Assembly (NCBI RefSeq): GCF_030445035.2
Contig: NC_080702.1
Coordinates: 25,121,652 to 25,185,651, forward strand
DNA: 64,000 nt
Direction: 5' to 3'
Source of the DNA: Dasypus novemcinctus
Lineage: Eukaryota > Chordata > Mammalia > Cingulata > Dasypodidae
Shown here: in pieces, positions 25,190-33,779 of the stretch
How the letters are laid out: every line of letters starts with the position of its first letter
Position numbering within the stretch: position 1 is the stretch's first letter
Program-made: the position numbers and the translations under genes
The notes under the pieces: model-generated
Database searches by the model: none
What the model saw: the letters and a program-made list of their open reading frames with translations, nothing else
What the model was told of the DNA's origin: nothing

Positions 25190-25780
25190 TCTAAAGTGGA
25201 TTAAGGTCTCTACCTCTTTATAAGAGAAGCTACAGTGACCCATTGAACAAAACATGGATTCAAAGAAAGGTTCAAAATTAGGTCATCTCTGAATACTGTC
25301 TACCACAAGTATAAACTACAATTCAGTAAAATTTTATTGTGACCCTTCACTTCCACTTCCACCTCCAAAAGGTGAATGAATTTCTTGCTAAAGAAGGTAG
25401 GAGACAAACTATATCATTAATAAACAGGCATGGAAATTATATTTCAGAATATCATGACTCCCTCATATAAAGGTATTATCTCCCTTCTTTTCACCTTTAG
25501 CTCACCATTCCTTGACTAAAAAGAAATAACCATTTTTATTCCTAAATATGTAGTGTGTCCAGGCTTCATGTCTGGTCTATTGATTAACAAAATAAAAGTT
25601 TCATTTATGCGATATCAATGATCCAAGGAGCTTGGGAAGTCCTTTGGGAAGAAGTAGGAAGAAAGTGTGTATTTATCTACAAGAAATTCAGGAGCACACA
25701 CATGAGCATGTTATGGGCAAGGCTATCAAATAGAGAATTCTATACTCTTTGCTATGGAAGACTTGGCCAGTTGAACTATG
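25190..25780 (+). repeat. Diverged direct duplication, right copy
   Basis: Partner of 16,225-16,960, lying about 730 bp beyond the receptor stop codon. It is non-coding and similar throughout by eye, with many small gaps. If the left copy is the 3' flank of a former neighbouring receptor gene, that gene has been lost and replaced by L1 DNA. Confidence 0.6.
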
Positions 25781-26106
25781 TAACTCCAATTTAGAGAAGT
25801 TCTTAATCTTAAACTAATACACAATAACCACTGGATTCCTGGAATGGCTGTGAAATTATGGTTTATAGCTAAGTATATTGCCCACCACCAAAATTCTCTT
25901 AAAGAGAAAGGCCAGAATAGACATGTGCAGGATACTTAGCCACGTTTTCCACCTAGAATCATTTGCAAAGATAACTGCAAAATGAGGAGTAAAGAGGGTA
26001 GATTTGGTATTATTTTAATTAAAATATGTAATAAAGCTGTGTTTATCAAAATATTGACAATTTGGCTCATATCTAAATAGTTGTACGAATGCAGAATAAT
26101 CACAAT

Positions 26107-28158
26107 TAGAGGCGGGGCAGGATGGCATCTGAGTGAGTGCACCTCACAAGCTCTCCTGCAAAGAAGTGGCAAAGTACGGTTGGAATATTGCCAGAGTGGG
26201 CTGTTTTGGGTTTTTCAAGGCAAGAGTTGTATGGACGTCAATTTGGAGAGACAGTGACAGAAGTAGGTCTTGTTACAGTGAACTTAACCAACAACAAGGA
26301 AATAGAATAAGAAGAACAAAATTGACAAAGATAAGACTTAATACACACACAAAAGTGACAACTAATGAAGCCCCAAACTAGACAAAGAAGCTAAGCAACT
26401 AATTAAACACGTCAAGAAAAAATGATGACCAGACAGCAACAAAAAACTACAAACCAAACTAATAATCAGGAAAACATGTCCAAATCCAATGAACAAACTA
26501 AAAACCAGGAAGAGGAGCAGAACATCAAACATGTAATTAAAGCTCTCAAAACATATATTAGGGACTAATTTCATGAAATGAAGGAAGAGATTAAGAATAT
26601 GAAGAAAACACTTGGAGAGAATACAGAAGAAATTGCAATCATATGTAAAAAGATAATGGATCATAGTGGATACAATTAAAAACAACAACTGAGGGAGTGC
26701 TGAGTTCCTAGCCAGGGGAGCTCTATCACATTCCCTAAAGGAACAGCAACAATCCCCCAAGTGCAACGGCAAAAACCAAAAAAGAAGGAAGGTCCAACAA
26801 TGAGCCCTTGATACTAATGACTATGCTTATGAGCCTGTACACCTGAAATAAGAACAAGGCCTAGAGCAGCAGTGTGCCTAAGAGTTACCTCCTGAGAGCC
26901 TCCGTGTTCCTCAAATGAGGCCAGACTCGAAGCCAAACTCCACATGTAAATGCATTGCCTTCCCCCCTGCATAGGACATGACTCCCAGGGATGAGCCTCC
27001 TTGGCGCCAAGGGATTACTACCAAGTACCAGCTGATGATGTAACTAGAAAATGATCTTGAATAAAAGGGTCAACTCGGACCAGCAGAATATCTCAATCTA
27101 CATTTAATACCAGGAGTTAAAAATTCTTTTTGACCTGAATGAAAGGGGGAAATGAAAAGGACAAATGAGTTTATATGGGTATGAGTCTCTAAAAAGAGCT
27201 GGGAGGTTATCAGAGGGATTGTCCTTATGCACACATCAGCAGAGTCCCAGAGACAGGTAAAGTAGATACAATCCCAGGTACTGGTTCTTGTGAGGGCTAC
27301 AGAGACCCACAGGTTCTATGGTCATGGCAGATGGAGTTCAGTGCCATGTCAGTTGGCCCTACTTTGGAGTTTGTGTTTCTGTGTGATGGAGCTGGACTCA
27401 GATGTGAACTTTGTTCACAAGCCTCTCCTGTTACTTTTACTGGAACTGTAGTTGGTGCTGGGGTTTAAGATATTTCTGGGGGACCTGAATCTCTGGACTG
27501 ACCATGTGATAGCCAGGTCCTGAGCCTCAACAGACTTCAACTCCTACATTCTGGTTTATTGGACCTACCCCATTCAGCTAACATGAAGGTGAAGAAGGTC
27601 AACCACCACACCAGGGAGCCAAGACTGCCTGCAACTGAAAGCAGGAGAATTGCATCCAGCATCCATGTGGAATCTAAGCCCTCTCTTGATAGAGATGTGG
27701 AGTGGACACAACCATTCCAAGGACCACAGGATGGAGGAATAGAGTATGGATTAGAGTGGACTTGCTGATATTCTATTCATGATTCATGATCTATTGTGAT
27801 TAGTAATCGAAGAAAATGTGGCATTGGTGTGGAGAAAGTGATCATGGTGGCTGCTGGGAATAGGAACTGGGAGGAAGAGATGAGATGTGGAGCATTTTGG
27901 GGACTTGGAGTAGTCCTGCATAGTGCTGCAGGGCAGTTACCAGACATTGTATGTCCTCCCATGGCCCACTGGGTGGAATGTGAGAGAGTGAGGGCTATGA
28001 TGTGGGCCATTGACCATGAGGTGCAGTAGTGCTCAGAGATGTATTCACCAAATGCAATGAATGTCTCATGATGATGGAGAAGATTGTTGTTATGGGGGTA
28101 GGAGTGGGGTGAGGGGGGTGGGAGTATATGGGGACCTCATATTTTTTGAATGAACTAT
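26107..28158 (+). mobile_element. LINE-1 copy J, internally deleted, split by the ERV
   Basis: It starts with 'aggcggggcaggatggc', has a shortened 5' UTR, an ORF1 start at about 26,421 (reading MMTRQQQKTTNQT) and ORF1 sequence to about 26,670. It then jumps straight to the 3' UTR at about 26,670-26,690. The junction shares a short 'ggat' with both parents and has no GT donor, so simple splicing is not supported. The 3' UTR ends at 28,158, where the ERV begins. The last bases of the tail resume at 36,990-37,018. Confidence 0.85.
28153..28158 (+). repeat. ERV target-site duplication, left copy
   Basis: AACTAT directly before the 5' LTR. It matches AAATAT after the 3' LTR at 5 of 6 bases. The uninterrupted site in sister L1 tails reads about 'aatgtaacattaaaaaaataaag'. 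Six bases is the usual duplication of betaretroviral integrases. Confidence 0.6.
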
Positions 28159-28322
28159 TGTTGCTGCCTCCCTTCACCCCTCCTCCTAGCCTTTGTTATC
28201 TCCCTTTTCCAGCCATTGCTATCCTTCACCACCTACCTCATAGCTGCCTGCACAGCTCCGCCTATCCACTACCGCCCCGTAGTTAATCCGCCCCCGTTCC
28301 TACCCCTCCCTTGACCCGACCT

Positions 28323-28329
28323 TATATAA
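28323..28329 (+). promoter_or_regulatory. LTR TATA box (5' LTR)
   Basis: TATATAA, with the matching copy at 36,788-36,794 in the 3' LTR. Transcription would be expected to start about 25-30 bases downstream, near 28,350-28,355, just past the AATAAA. Confidence 0.7.
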
Positions 28330-28345
28330 TCAAGTGTATTTCCGC

Positions 28346-28351
28346 AATAAA
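28346..28351 (+). terminator. LTR poly(A) signal (5' LTR copy)
   Basis: AATAAA. The functional copy for full-length RNA would be that in the 3' LTR at 36,811-36,816. The very short TATA-to-AATAAA distance may keep the signal out of the 5' end of the RNA, so that only the 3' copy is transcribed. Confidence 0.65.
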
Positions 28352-28382
28352 GTGGACTAGCTCACTCTCACAGGCTGTCTCC

Positions 28383-28490
28383 ATGGTTTTTACCGCGCGT
28401 CCCCCACACCTGGAGAACCTAGGCCTACGCGCTGGCCTAGGGGCTCACCGCCAAGCCATGGAAGCCCGCCCAGTCCTCGTGGGTTGCTAA
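28383..28490 (+). other. Upstream ORF in the R/U5 leader
   Basis: A 35-codon ORF opens at ATG 28383, with a second in-frame ATG at 28458, and ends at TAA 28488-28490. In the 3' LTR both ATGs read GTG, so the ORF exists only in the 5' LTR. It would precede gag on the RNA. A protein product is unlikely. An effect on translation is possible. Confidence 0.4.
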
Positions 28491-28526
28491 CTCAAAGTAG
28501 CAAGCTTAAAATAGCAAGCCCACAGT

Positions 28527-28544
28527 TGGGGGCTCGCCCGGGAT
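28527..28544 (+). promoter_or_regulatory. Primer binding site, tRNA-Pro type
   Basis: TGGGGGCTCGCCCGGGAT starts two bases after the LTR CA. It matches the classic tRNA-Pro primer site except for C in place of T at base 11. Betaretroviruses normally use tRNA-Lys, so this is a gammaretroviral trait next to a beta-like gag-pol. Confidence 0.9.
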
Positions 28545-28616
28545 CCTTTCCTTCCACCGCCCTCCGGCCCCTCTCTGCTGCTGCTGCTGCTGTCTACAGG
28601 CAACCATTTCAGCTCT

Positions 28617-28626
28617 CCAGGTAGGG
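28617..28626 (+). promoter_or_regulatory. Predicted major splice donor
   Basis: CCAG|GTAGGG, with the cut after 28,620, between the primer site and the gag ATG. This is the usual place for the donor that makes subgenomic env RNA. The fitting acceptor is at 33,795. Confidence 0.65.
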
Positions 28627-28655
28627 ACCCCATCGCCGTCTTTTCTTCTCCCACT

Positions 28656-30590
28656 ATGGGCGCCTCTCTCTCCTCACACCATACCCCTCAGGTTCGGCTT
28701 TTAGCCGCCCTGCTTGATACCAATGGAGTCTACGTTTCCCTGAAACAGCTCCAAAAATACTGGGACCTGCTACTCCCTTTTAATCCGTGGCTCGCCACCT
28801 GCCAGCTCTGGAGCCCAGACACATACTCTCGACTCATAGATCGAGTCACCTCCGCCATAGAGCATGAAAAGCGGTCTTTTCCGCCCGGCCTGCTGCCTGC
28901 TGTAGTAGCCATACACGCCTGTCTCCTTGGTGAGCCGTCAGAAGCCATCCGAGACAAATCGGTTAAGCAACCCAATGACTATGAGCCCGATGATCCTGGC
29001 GACACAAATTCTCTGTCTGACCAGCTCGCCGCCGCTCTCGAGCGCGAACCTCCCCGCCCGCGCTCCCCACGACCCACAGAAGCTGCTTCAGTAGCTCCTC
29101 AAAATAGCGGACTTTCTCTCTCTTCTTCCACCTCTGCCCAAAATGGCGCACTTCCGGCTTCTTCTTCACCTATATCCGAGCCCACCGGCGGGAACAAAGG
29201 CGCTTCCTCTCACCTTTACCCACCCCTCCCTGTCCCGTCATCTTCCGGCCCTGCCCCGGAAATAATGCAGCCGCCATCTTGGCCGGCGCCCGGAAATGAC
29301 GTGACTTCGCCGCCATCTTGGCCAGCGCCCGGAAGTGACGTGACTTCGCCGCCATCTTGGCCGGCGCCCGGAAATGACGTGATTTCGCCGCCATCTTGGC
29401 CGGCGCCCGGAAATGACGTAACTACACCACCATCTTGGCAGGTGCCCGGAAGTGATGTAGCCGCTCTGCCATCTTGTCCAGCGCCCAAAAATATCCCGCC
29501 GCCAGTTTGTTGCCGCCATGACGCTGCTAAGCCATCATTCTCTCATCTGTTTCCCGCTACCGTTCGTCCCTCGCCACCACCGTATGGCAGCAGCCCCCCA
29601 CCTGCTTCTAGCGAAGCACATTCTCCCGCCCCCCAGCTATACCCGCTCAACCCGCTGCCCACGCAGCAACGCCCTCAAACTTGGCTTCCCTTCACAGCAG
29701 AAGAAGTTAAAACTCTTCGCAAAGTCATTAAAGAAGACGGCATTGATAGCCCATATGCTCAACAACTAATAGAAGAGTTAGGGGTTCAGCTTGTTCTTCC
29801 TTATGATTGGATTTCTCTAGCTCGTTCCATCCTTCAGCCAGGCCAGTTCCTTGAATGGCGCGCTCACTATCAAGTGGCTGTTGATCAACAAGTAGTGGAA
29901 AATGTTCGAGCAGGTGTCCAAGATCCAGGTGATGCCTACACAGGGGTTAACAACTATGCTGACCCTCGTTCCTATGTAGACATAGACCCAGGGTTTTGGC
30001 ACCAAGTGAAAGTTCTCATTCAGCGGTCATTTTCTTTGATTTCCACCAAACAATCCACCAAGTTCACGCAAATGCTTCAGGACTCGCAAGAAACCTTTCC
30101 GGCATTTGTTGCCCGCGTTATCGAAGCATGCCAACGTAAAATTACTAACGAAGACGCTCAGTTTGCATTAGCAAAAGAACTTATTCTTGATGGGTGCCTT
30201 GCACCCTTCCGAGCTGTCATCCTTCCTATCCGCGATAAGCCGATGCACGAATGGGTCCTAGCTTGTCGAGATATTGACCCACAGACTAAAGCACTTACTG
30301 CTGCCTTCGCTTCCGCCATGGCTGTCTCATCTGCCTCCACTTCTGCCTGCTTTCGATGCGGTCAGCCCAGTCATTTTGTTCGCGAGTGCCCTCAACCGGC
30401 AGCTCCCCGCCCTGCCGTAGCACTGCACAGACCAAGAGGTCCCCCCACGCCATGCCCGCGCTGTGGTAAAGGGTGTCACTGGGCCTGCGACTGCCGCTCA
30501 GCGCAACGTTTTTCTCAGCCTTTAAACTTCCAGCGGGGCAGGCCTCAGCCCCTCCCCCAAGAGGCCCTCCACAAAGCTCCAAAACCCTAA
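28656..30590 (+). CDS. gag: ERV gag polyprotein, open
   Basis: 644 residues without a break. The structural polyprotein would assemble virus cores at the plasma membrane. MGASLS at the N-terminus fits N-myristoylation (MGxxxS). Residues 10-130 resemble a type B/D matrix. Residues 130-345 are rich in proline and serine and hold six 13-residue repeats of PPSWPAPGNDVTS (206-283). Late-domain motifs PPPY (307-310) and LYPLNPL (328-334, LYPx3L) follow. Capsid covers about 340-560, with the major homology region at about 475-491 (QETFPAFVARVIEA). Two CX2CX4HX4C zinc knuckles lie at 565-578 and 600-613. Two knuckles are typical of betaretroviruses, while gammaretroviruses have one. The start is the first ATG after the splice donor. 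Protease is reached by -1 frameshift at 30,527. Confidence 0.93.
   Translation: MGASLSSHHTPQVRLLAALLDTNGVYVSLKQLQKYWDLLLPFNPWLATCQLWSPDTYSRLIDRVTSAIEHEKRSFPPGLLPAVVAIHACLLGEPSEAIRDKSVKQPNDYEPDDPGDTNSLSDQLAAALEREPPRPRSPRPTEAASVAPQNSGLSLSSSTSAQNGALPASSSPISEPTGGNKGASSHLYPPLPVPSSSGPAPEIMQPPSWPAPGNDVTSPPSWPAPGSDVTSPPSWPAPGNDVISPPSWPAPGNDVTTPPSWQVPGSDVAALPSCPAPKNIPPPVCCRHDAAKPSFSHLFPATVRPSPPPYGSSPPPASSEAHSPAPQLYPLNPLPTQQRPQTWLPFTAEEVKTLRKVIKEDGIDSPYAQQLIEELGVQLVLPYDWISLARSILQPGQFLEWRAHYQVAVDQQVVENVRAGVQDPGDAYTGVNNYADPRSYVDIDPGFWHQVKVLIQRSFSLISTKQSTKFTQMLQDSQETFPAFVARVIEACQRKITNEDAQFALAKELILDGCLAPFRAVILPIRDKPMHEWVLACRDIDPQTKALTAAFASAMAVSSASTSACFRCGQPSHFVRECPQPAAPRPAVALHRPRGPPTPCPRCGKGCHWACDCRSAQRFSQPLNFQRGRPQPLPQEALHKAPKP
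29271..29504 (+). repeat. Six 39-bp tandem repeats in gag with YY1/ETS/CRE-like motifs
   Basis: Units start at 29,271, 29,310, 29,349, 29,388, 29,427 and 29,466. Units 1-4 are almost identical, and units 5 and 6 decay. Each of the first four holds CCGCCATCTTGG (a YY1-type site), a CCGGAAATG or CCGGAAGTG core (ETS-type) and TGACGT (a CRE half site), in the same spacing. The length is a multiple of three, so the frame is kept and reads as 13-residue proline-rich repeats. Confidence 0.9.
30521..30527 (+). promoter_or_regulatory. -1 frameshift slippery heptamer, gag to pro
   Basis: T TTA AAC lies in the correct phase: TTA at 30,522 and AAC at 30,525 are gag codons. A -1 slip here enters the frame that holds the protease. 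The heptamer is one of the strongest known -1 sites and is followed by a pseudoknot after 7 bases. Confidence 0.92.
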
Positions 30591-30979
30591 TGTCGACCAT
30601 GCCTATCAAACGTCACCAAAAACCTTCACTAGAACTTAAAATAGAGGGACAATGGCTTGACGGACTCTTAGACTCGGGTGCCGAAATCTCTTGTATTCCC
30701 TTCGAAATCGCCGCTTTTAATCACTGGCCCCTCGAAACTGGCCCTCAAGTCATCGGCGCCACAGGAGCTGCTACTTCTTGGAAAACATCTCAGCCTCTGC
30801 ATTGGAGCGACCGAGAGGGTAACGAAGGTCAAATTCGTCCACTCGTCCTCTCTTCAGTCCAAACCATCCTGTGGGGATGAGATGTACTCGGCCAGCTAAA
30901 AGCTCGAATCACCACAGAAGCCTTCTTAGCTGCGCCGCCCCCCCCTTATAGGGGCCACTGCTCCTGTTTCAAAACCTGA
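30527..30979 (+). pseudogene. pro: ERV protease (pro), interrupted
   Basis: Read in the -1 frame from 30,527. An aspartic protease with the active-site triad Asp-Ser-Gly at 30,671-30,679 (context LLDSGAEIS) and a flap-like IGATGA stretch. A TGA at 30,881-30,883 interrupts it just after ILWG, where retroviral proteases keep a conserved Gly-Arg/Lys-Asp element, so the C-terminal part is cut off. The frame otherwise runs to TGA 30,977-30,979. No dUTPase domain is seen upstream, unlike most betaretroviruses. It would mature the Gag and Pol polyproteins as a dimer. Confidence 0.85.
30535..30566 (+). other. H-type RNA pseudoknot after the slippery site
   Basis: Stem 1: GGGGC (30,535-30,539) with GCCCC (30,548-30,552). 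Stem 2: GGCCTC (30,541-30,546) with GAGGCC (30,561-30,566). The loops are 1 base (30,540), 1 base (30,547) and 8 bases (30,553-30,560). The spacer from the heptamer is 7 bases. This geometry is like that of betaretroviral gag-pro frameshift pseudoknots. Confidence 0.8.
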
Positions 30980-33701
30980 CCCTATCCCTCTGGAATGGGA
31001 CACAGAGGAGCCCATCTGGGTCGAGCAGTGGCCCTTGCCAACTCACAAACTACAAGCTCTCTCTGCCCTCGTTGAAGAGCAACTACAGGCAGAGCATATT
31101 GAGCCGTCTACCAGTCCCTATAACTCGCCAGTTTTTGTCATCAACAAAAAGAACACAAGTAAGTTTCGCCTCCTCCACGACCTTCGAGAAATTAACAAGC
31201 ATATTAAGCCAATGGGGTCACCTCAGCCTGGTTGCCCGCATCCCACTGCAGTCCCCCAGCATTTTTATGCAGCCACTATTGACATCAAAGATTGCTTTTT
31301 CTCCATTCCTCTTCACCCGCGAGACTGTCCACGGTTTGCGTTTACAGTCCCGCGTACCAACAATCAAGGAGCAGCACTCCGATTCCAATGGCGAGTACTA
31401 CCACAAGGCATGCGGAACAGTCCAACTATATGTCAGCTCTATGTCAATCATGCCATTGAGCCGCTACGCTCTAAGTTCCATCCAGAGCACACATACATCA
31501 TCCACTATATGGATGACCTTCTTTTAGCAGCAAGTTCTAACACACTTCTCAATGATTTACTTTCTGCAGTTATGACAAACCTCTCAAGTCTTGGATTAAT
31601 AGTGCAACCTGACAAGGTCAACCCCCAGCCACCTTTCCAGTTCTTAGGCTTTCATTTTCATCAATATATTCGGCCCACCAGCCCGCAAATCCATGTTTCT
31701 GATCACATGACGCTGACTGAGCTCCAACGGCTTTGCGGACAAATCAATTGGCTTCGATCAGCACTCCCTATTACAACAGCGCAAATGCAACCCCTTTTCG
31801 AGCTCCTGCAGACTAAGTGCAGTCCATCCGCTGCAGTCGTTCGCCCCATCACCATCACCCCAGCTGCCAAAGAAGCCATCCAACAAGTAAATGCTGCACT
31901 CCAGCAATGCCGCCTAGAGCGATTCTCTCCCGATCTCCCAATCCTTGCCTTAGTTTTGCCAACACCAGTCACCCCAACGGGTCTCCTATGGCAAGATGGT
32001 CCTCTTCTCTTTCTACACACATCAAAAAGTAAACTCCCAAAAATCTGCCCATTTACAAGGGCTTGGATCACATTAGCCACTGACTTAGTACTTCTCTCCA
32101 TACAAACGTACGGCGTCCCGCCACACACCATTGTTTGGCCCTTTGATGCAAAAGAAGTTACTTCCCTTATCATGAATAATGCTCAAATGCAGAGCCTGAT
32201 AGAGTTCTTTCGTGGCTTCTTCGACAACCACTATCCTCATCATCCACTGCTGCAAGGTGTATCTCAATTAGCATTTTTCAACCCGTTCCGTCCGCTGCCC
32301 GCAAGAAAGCCAATCCCCTTTGCCATCACTGCTTTCACTGATGCCTCAAAAAGGGTCTTCGCTGCTGTCATATATGTGCCAGGAAAGCTTGAGCCACGAC
32401 AGTTGATGTTTGCCAATCACCTTTCTGTTCAAGTGGGTGAACTCTTAGCTGTCGCTGCAGTCCTCAATCTTTACCCAGACCAGCCTCTCAACATCTTTAC
32501 AGACAGCTTGTACACCTTACAGGTATGTCGCAGCCTCCCACTTGCTACCTTTCTACCCAGCGACTCATCTATAGACCAAGCACTCGCCTTTGTACAGCAA
32601 CTGCTTGAAGAAAGGCAACAACCCTGGTTCATCGCTCATATCAGAAGTCACTCTGGCCTGCCAGGACCACTGACTCAAGGAAATGCCCTTGCTGACGCCT
32701 TAGCGTCCGGCCGCCATGTATACCCAGCTGCCATTCGAGAAGATTCCATTGACAAAACAAGACTAGGAGACTTCGTCAACCGAGCCAAACTTTTACACTC
32801 TCAATTCCACTTCTCTGCGCGATCTATCCAGAGGCTCTTTCCAGACCTCCCCATCGAAACATGCAAACATCTTGTGCGTTCCTGCCGAACATGCGCACCT
32901 TTGCTACCCCTTGGACCCTTGCAGCCCCGCGGAGCTAATCCCCGCGGCCTGCGGCCTAACTCCTGCTGGCAGCTAGACGTCACCCATGTTAGTGCTTTTG
33001 GGCGCCTTAAATATCTTCATGTTGCAGTTGATACCTTCTCGCACCTATGCTATGCCGTGCCCCTCACAGGAGAGAGTGCCAAACATTGCATCAAAGCGCT
33101 TCGGCAAGCCATTCTATTCATGGGAATTCCCTGGGATCTCAAAACCGACAATGGACCAGCCTATCGCAGTGCCACCTTTGCCAGCTTTGTGCAGATGTAC
33201 CACATCACACATCATTTCGGCATCCCCTACAACCCACAAGGGCAAGGAATTATTGAGCGTACTCACCAGCAGCTCAAGCTACTCATTCAAAAGGAAAAAG
33301 CTTCCTCTCCCCACAAGGCCCCTGCCGACGTCATTACTGCCTGCCTTATCCATCACAATCTCCTGACCTTCGATGACAAAGGACTCTCCCCAACCCATAA
33401 ACATTGGGGACCCATGTGGCAACCTTCGCAAGTTCCCCTTGTTCATTGGAAAGACCCCGCCACAAACCTTTGGCAAGATCCAGCTCCCTTGCTAGCACAG
33501 GGGAGAGGTTTTGCTTGTGTCTTCCCAGACTCCGAGCCACAACCGCTCTGGGTTCCTGGGCGCTACATCAGGCCTGCCACCGACCCCAAAGTTCCACCGA
33601 ATGATGAACACACTATGCCCTCCGTAAGAGACAACATTGACTGCGGAGGCCCAGATGTCGCCCCATTCGCTCAAATCCAGCACCAACCAGCCCCTCCCTG
33701 A
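30930..33701 (+). CDS. pol: ERV pol: reverse transcriptase, RNase H, integrase
   Basis: The frame is open for 923 codons from after TAG 30,927 to TGA 33,699. There is no proper start codon; it would be made as part of a fusion. RT: TIDIKDCFF with the first catalytic Asp, LPQGMRNSPT and YMDD (about 31,506-31,517). RNase H: Asp in FTDAS (32,340), Glu in VGELL, Asp in IFTDS and Asp in NALADA. Integrase: HX3H and CX2C zinc site (32,796-32,894), then the D,DX35E triad in QLDVTH, KTDNGP and IIERTH. All key residues are present, and the style is that of betaretroviruses. The frame is offset +1 (or -2) from pro, whereas a betaretroviral pro-pol shift would be -1, so an indel is likely. The C8 run at 30,938-30,945 is the best suspect. 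Confidence 0.93.
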   Translation: MRRPPLIGATAPVSKPDPIPLEWDTEEPIWVEQWPLPTHKLQALSALVEEQLQAEHIEPSTSPYNSPVFVINKKNTSKFRLLHDLREINKHIKPMGSPQPGCPHPTAVPQHFYAATIDIKDCFFSIPLHPRDCPRFAFTVPRTNNQGAALRFQWRVLPQGMRNSPTICQLYVNHAIEPLRSKFHPEHTYIIHYMDDLLLAASSNTLLNDLLSAVMTNLSSLGLIVQPDKVNPQPPFQFLGFHFHQYIRPTSPQIHVSDHMTLTELQRLCGQINWLRSALPITTAQMQPLFELLQTKCSPSAAVVRPITITPAAKEAIQQVNAALQQCRLERFSPDLPILALVLPTPVTPTGLLWQDGPLLFLHTSKSKLPKICPFTRAWITLATDLVLLSIQTYGVPPHTIVWPFDAKEVTSLIMNNAQMQSLIEFFRGFFDNHYPHHPLLQGVSQLAFFNPFRPLPARKPIPFAITAFTDASKRVFAAVIYVPGKLEPRQLMFANHLSVQVGELLAVAAVLNLYPDQPLNIFTDSLYTLQVCRSLPLATFLPSDSSIDQALAFVQQLLEERQQPWFIAHIRSHSGLPGPLTQGNALADALASGRHVYPAAIREDSIDKTRLGDFVNRAKLLHSQFHFSARSIQRLFPDLPIETCKHLVRSCRTCAPLLPLGPLQPRGANPRGLRPNSCWQLDVTHVSAFGRLKYLHVAVDTFSHLCYAVPLTGESAKHCIKALRQAILFMGIPWDLKTDNGPAYRSATFASFVQMYHITHHFGIPYNPQGQGIIERTHQQLKLLIQKEKASSPHKAPADVITACLIHHNLLTFDDKGLSPTHKHWGPMWQPSQVPLVHWKDPATNLWQDPAPLLAQGRGFACVFPDSEPQPLWVPGRYIRPATDPKVPPNDEHTMPSVRDNIDCGGPDVAPFAQIQHQPAPP

Positions 33702-33779
33702 AATGTTTATATTAGATAAGTGCTCTCTCCGAGTTTCCTTCTGCTGATTGTCCCTCCCCTATGAGGGCTCTCTTCTCCT

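Larger units (their letters stand above)
28159..28524 (+). repeat. 5' LTR of the ERV
   Basis: 366 bp, from TG (TGTTGCTGCC) to CA (AAGCCCACA). A TATATAA box lies at 28,323-28,329, and AATAAA follows at 28,346-28,351, only 16 bases later, so the poly(A) signal sits at the U3/R border. It differs from the 3' LTR at 8 positions, all transitions, with no indels. Two of those differences create in-frame ATGs in the leader (28,383 and 28,458). Confidence 0.96.

Noticed and set aside
26640-26700. Splicing as the cause of the L1 copy J deletion
   Set aside because: The 3' side has an AG, but the 5' side has no GT at the junction, and a short shared 'ggat' explains the join better.
29271-29504. Regular 39-bp repeats as a CRISPR-like array
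   Set aside because: The units are contiguous without spacers, lie inside gag of a mammalian provirus and keep the reading frame.
29170-29519. Three overlapping repeat-containing ORFs on the minus strand of gag
   Set aside because: They are produced by the 39-bp repeat, whose period is a multiple of three and so opens several frames. No domain or start context supports them.
30527-30660. dUTPase domain upstream of protease, expected in betaretroviruses
   Set aside because: Only about 45 codons lie between the frameshift site and the protease core, and none of the dUTPase motifs is visible.
31035-31037. TTG as the start of pol
   Set aside because: Retroviral Pol has no own start. The frame is open further upstream to 30,930 and is reached by recoding from gag and pro.
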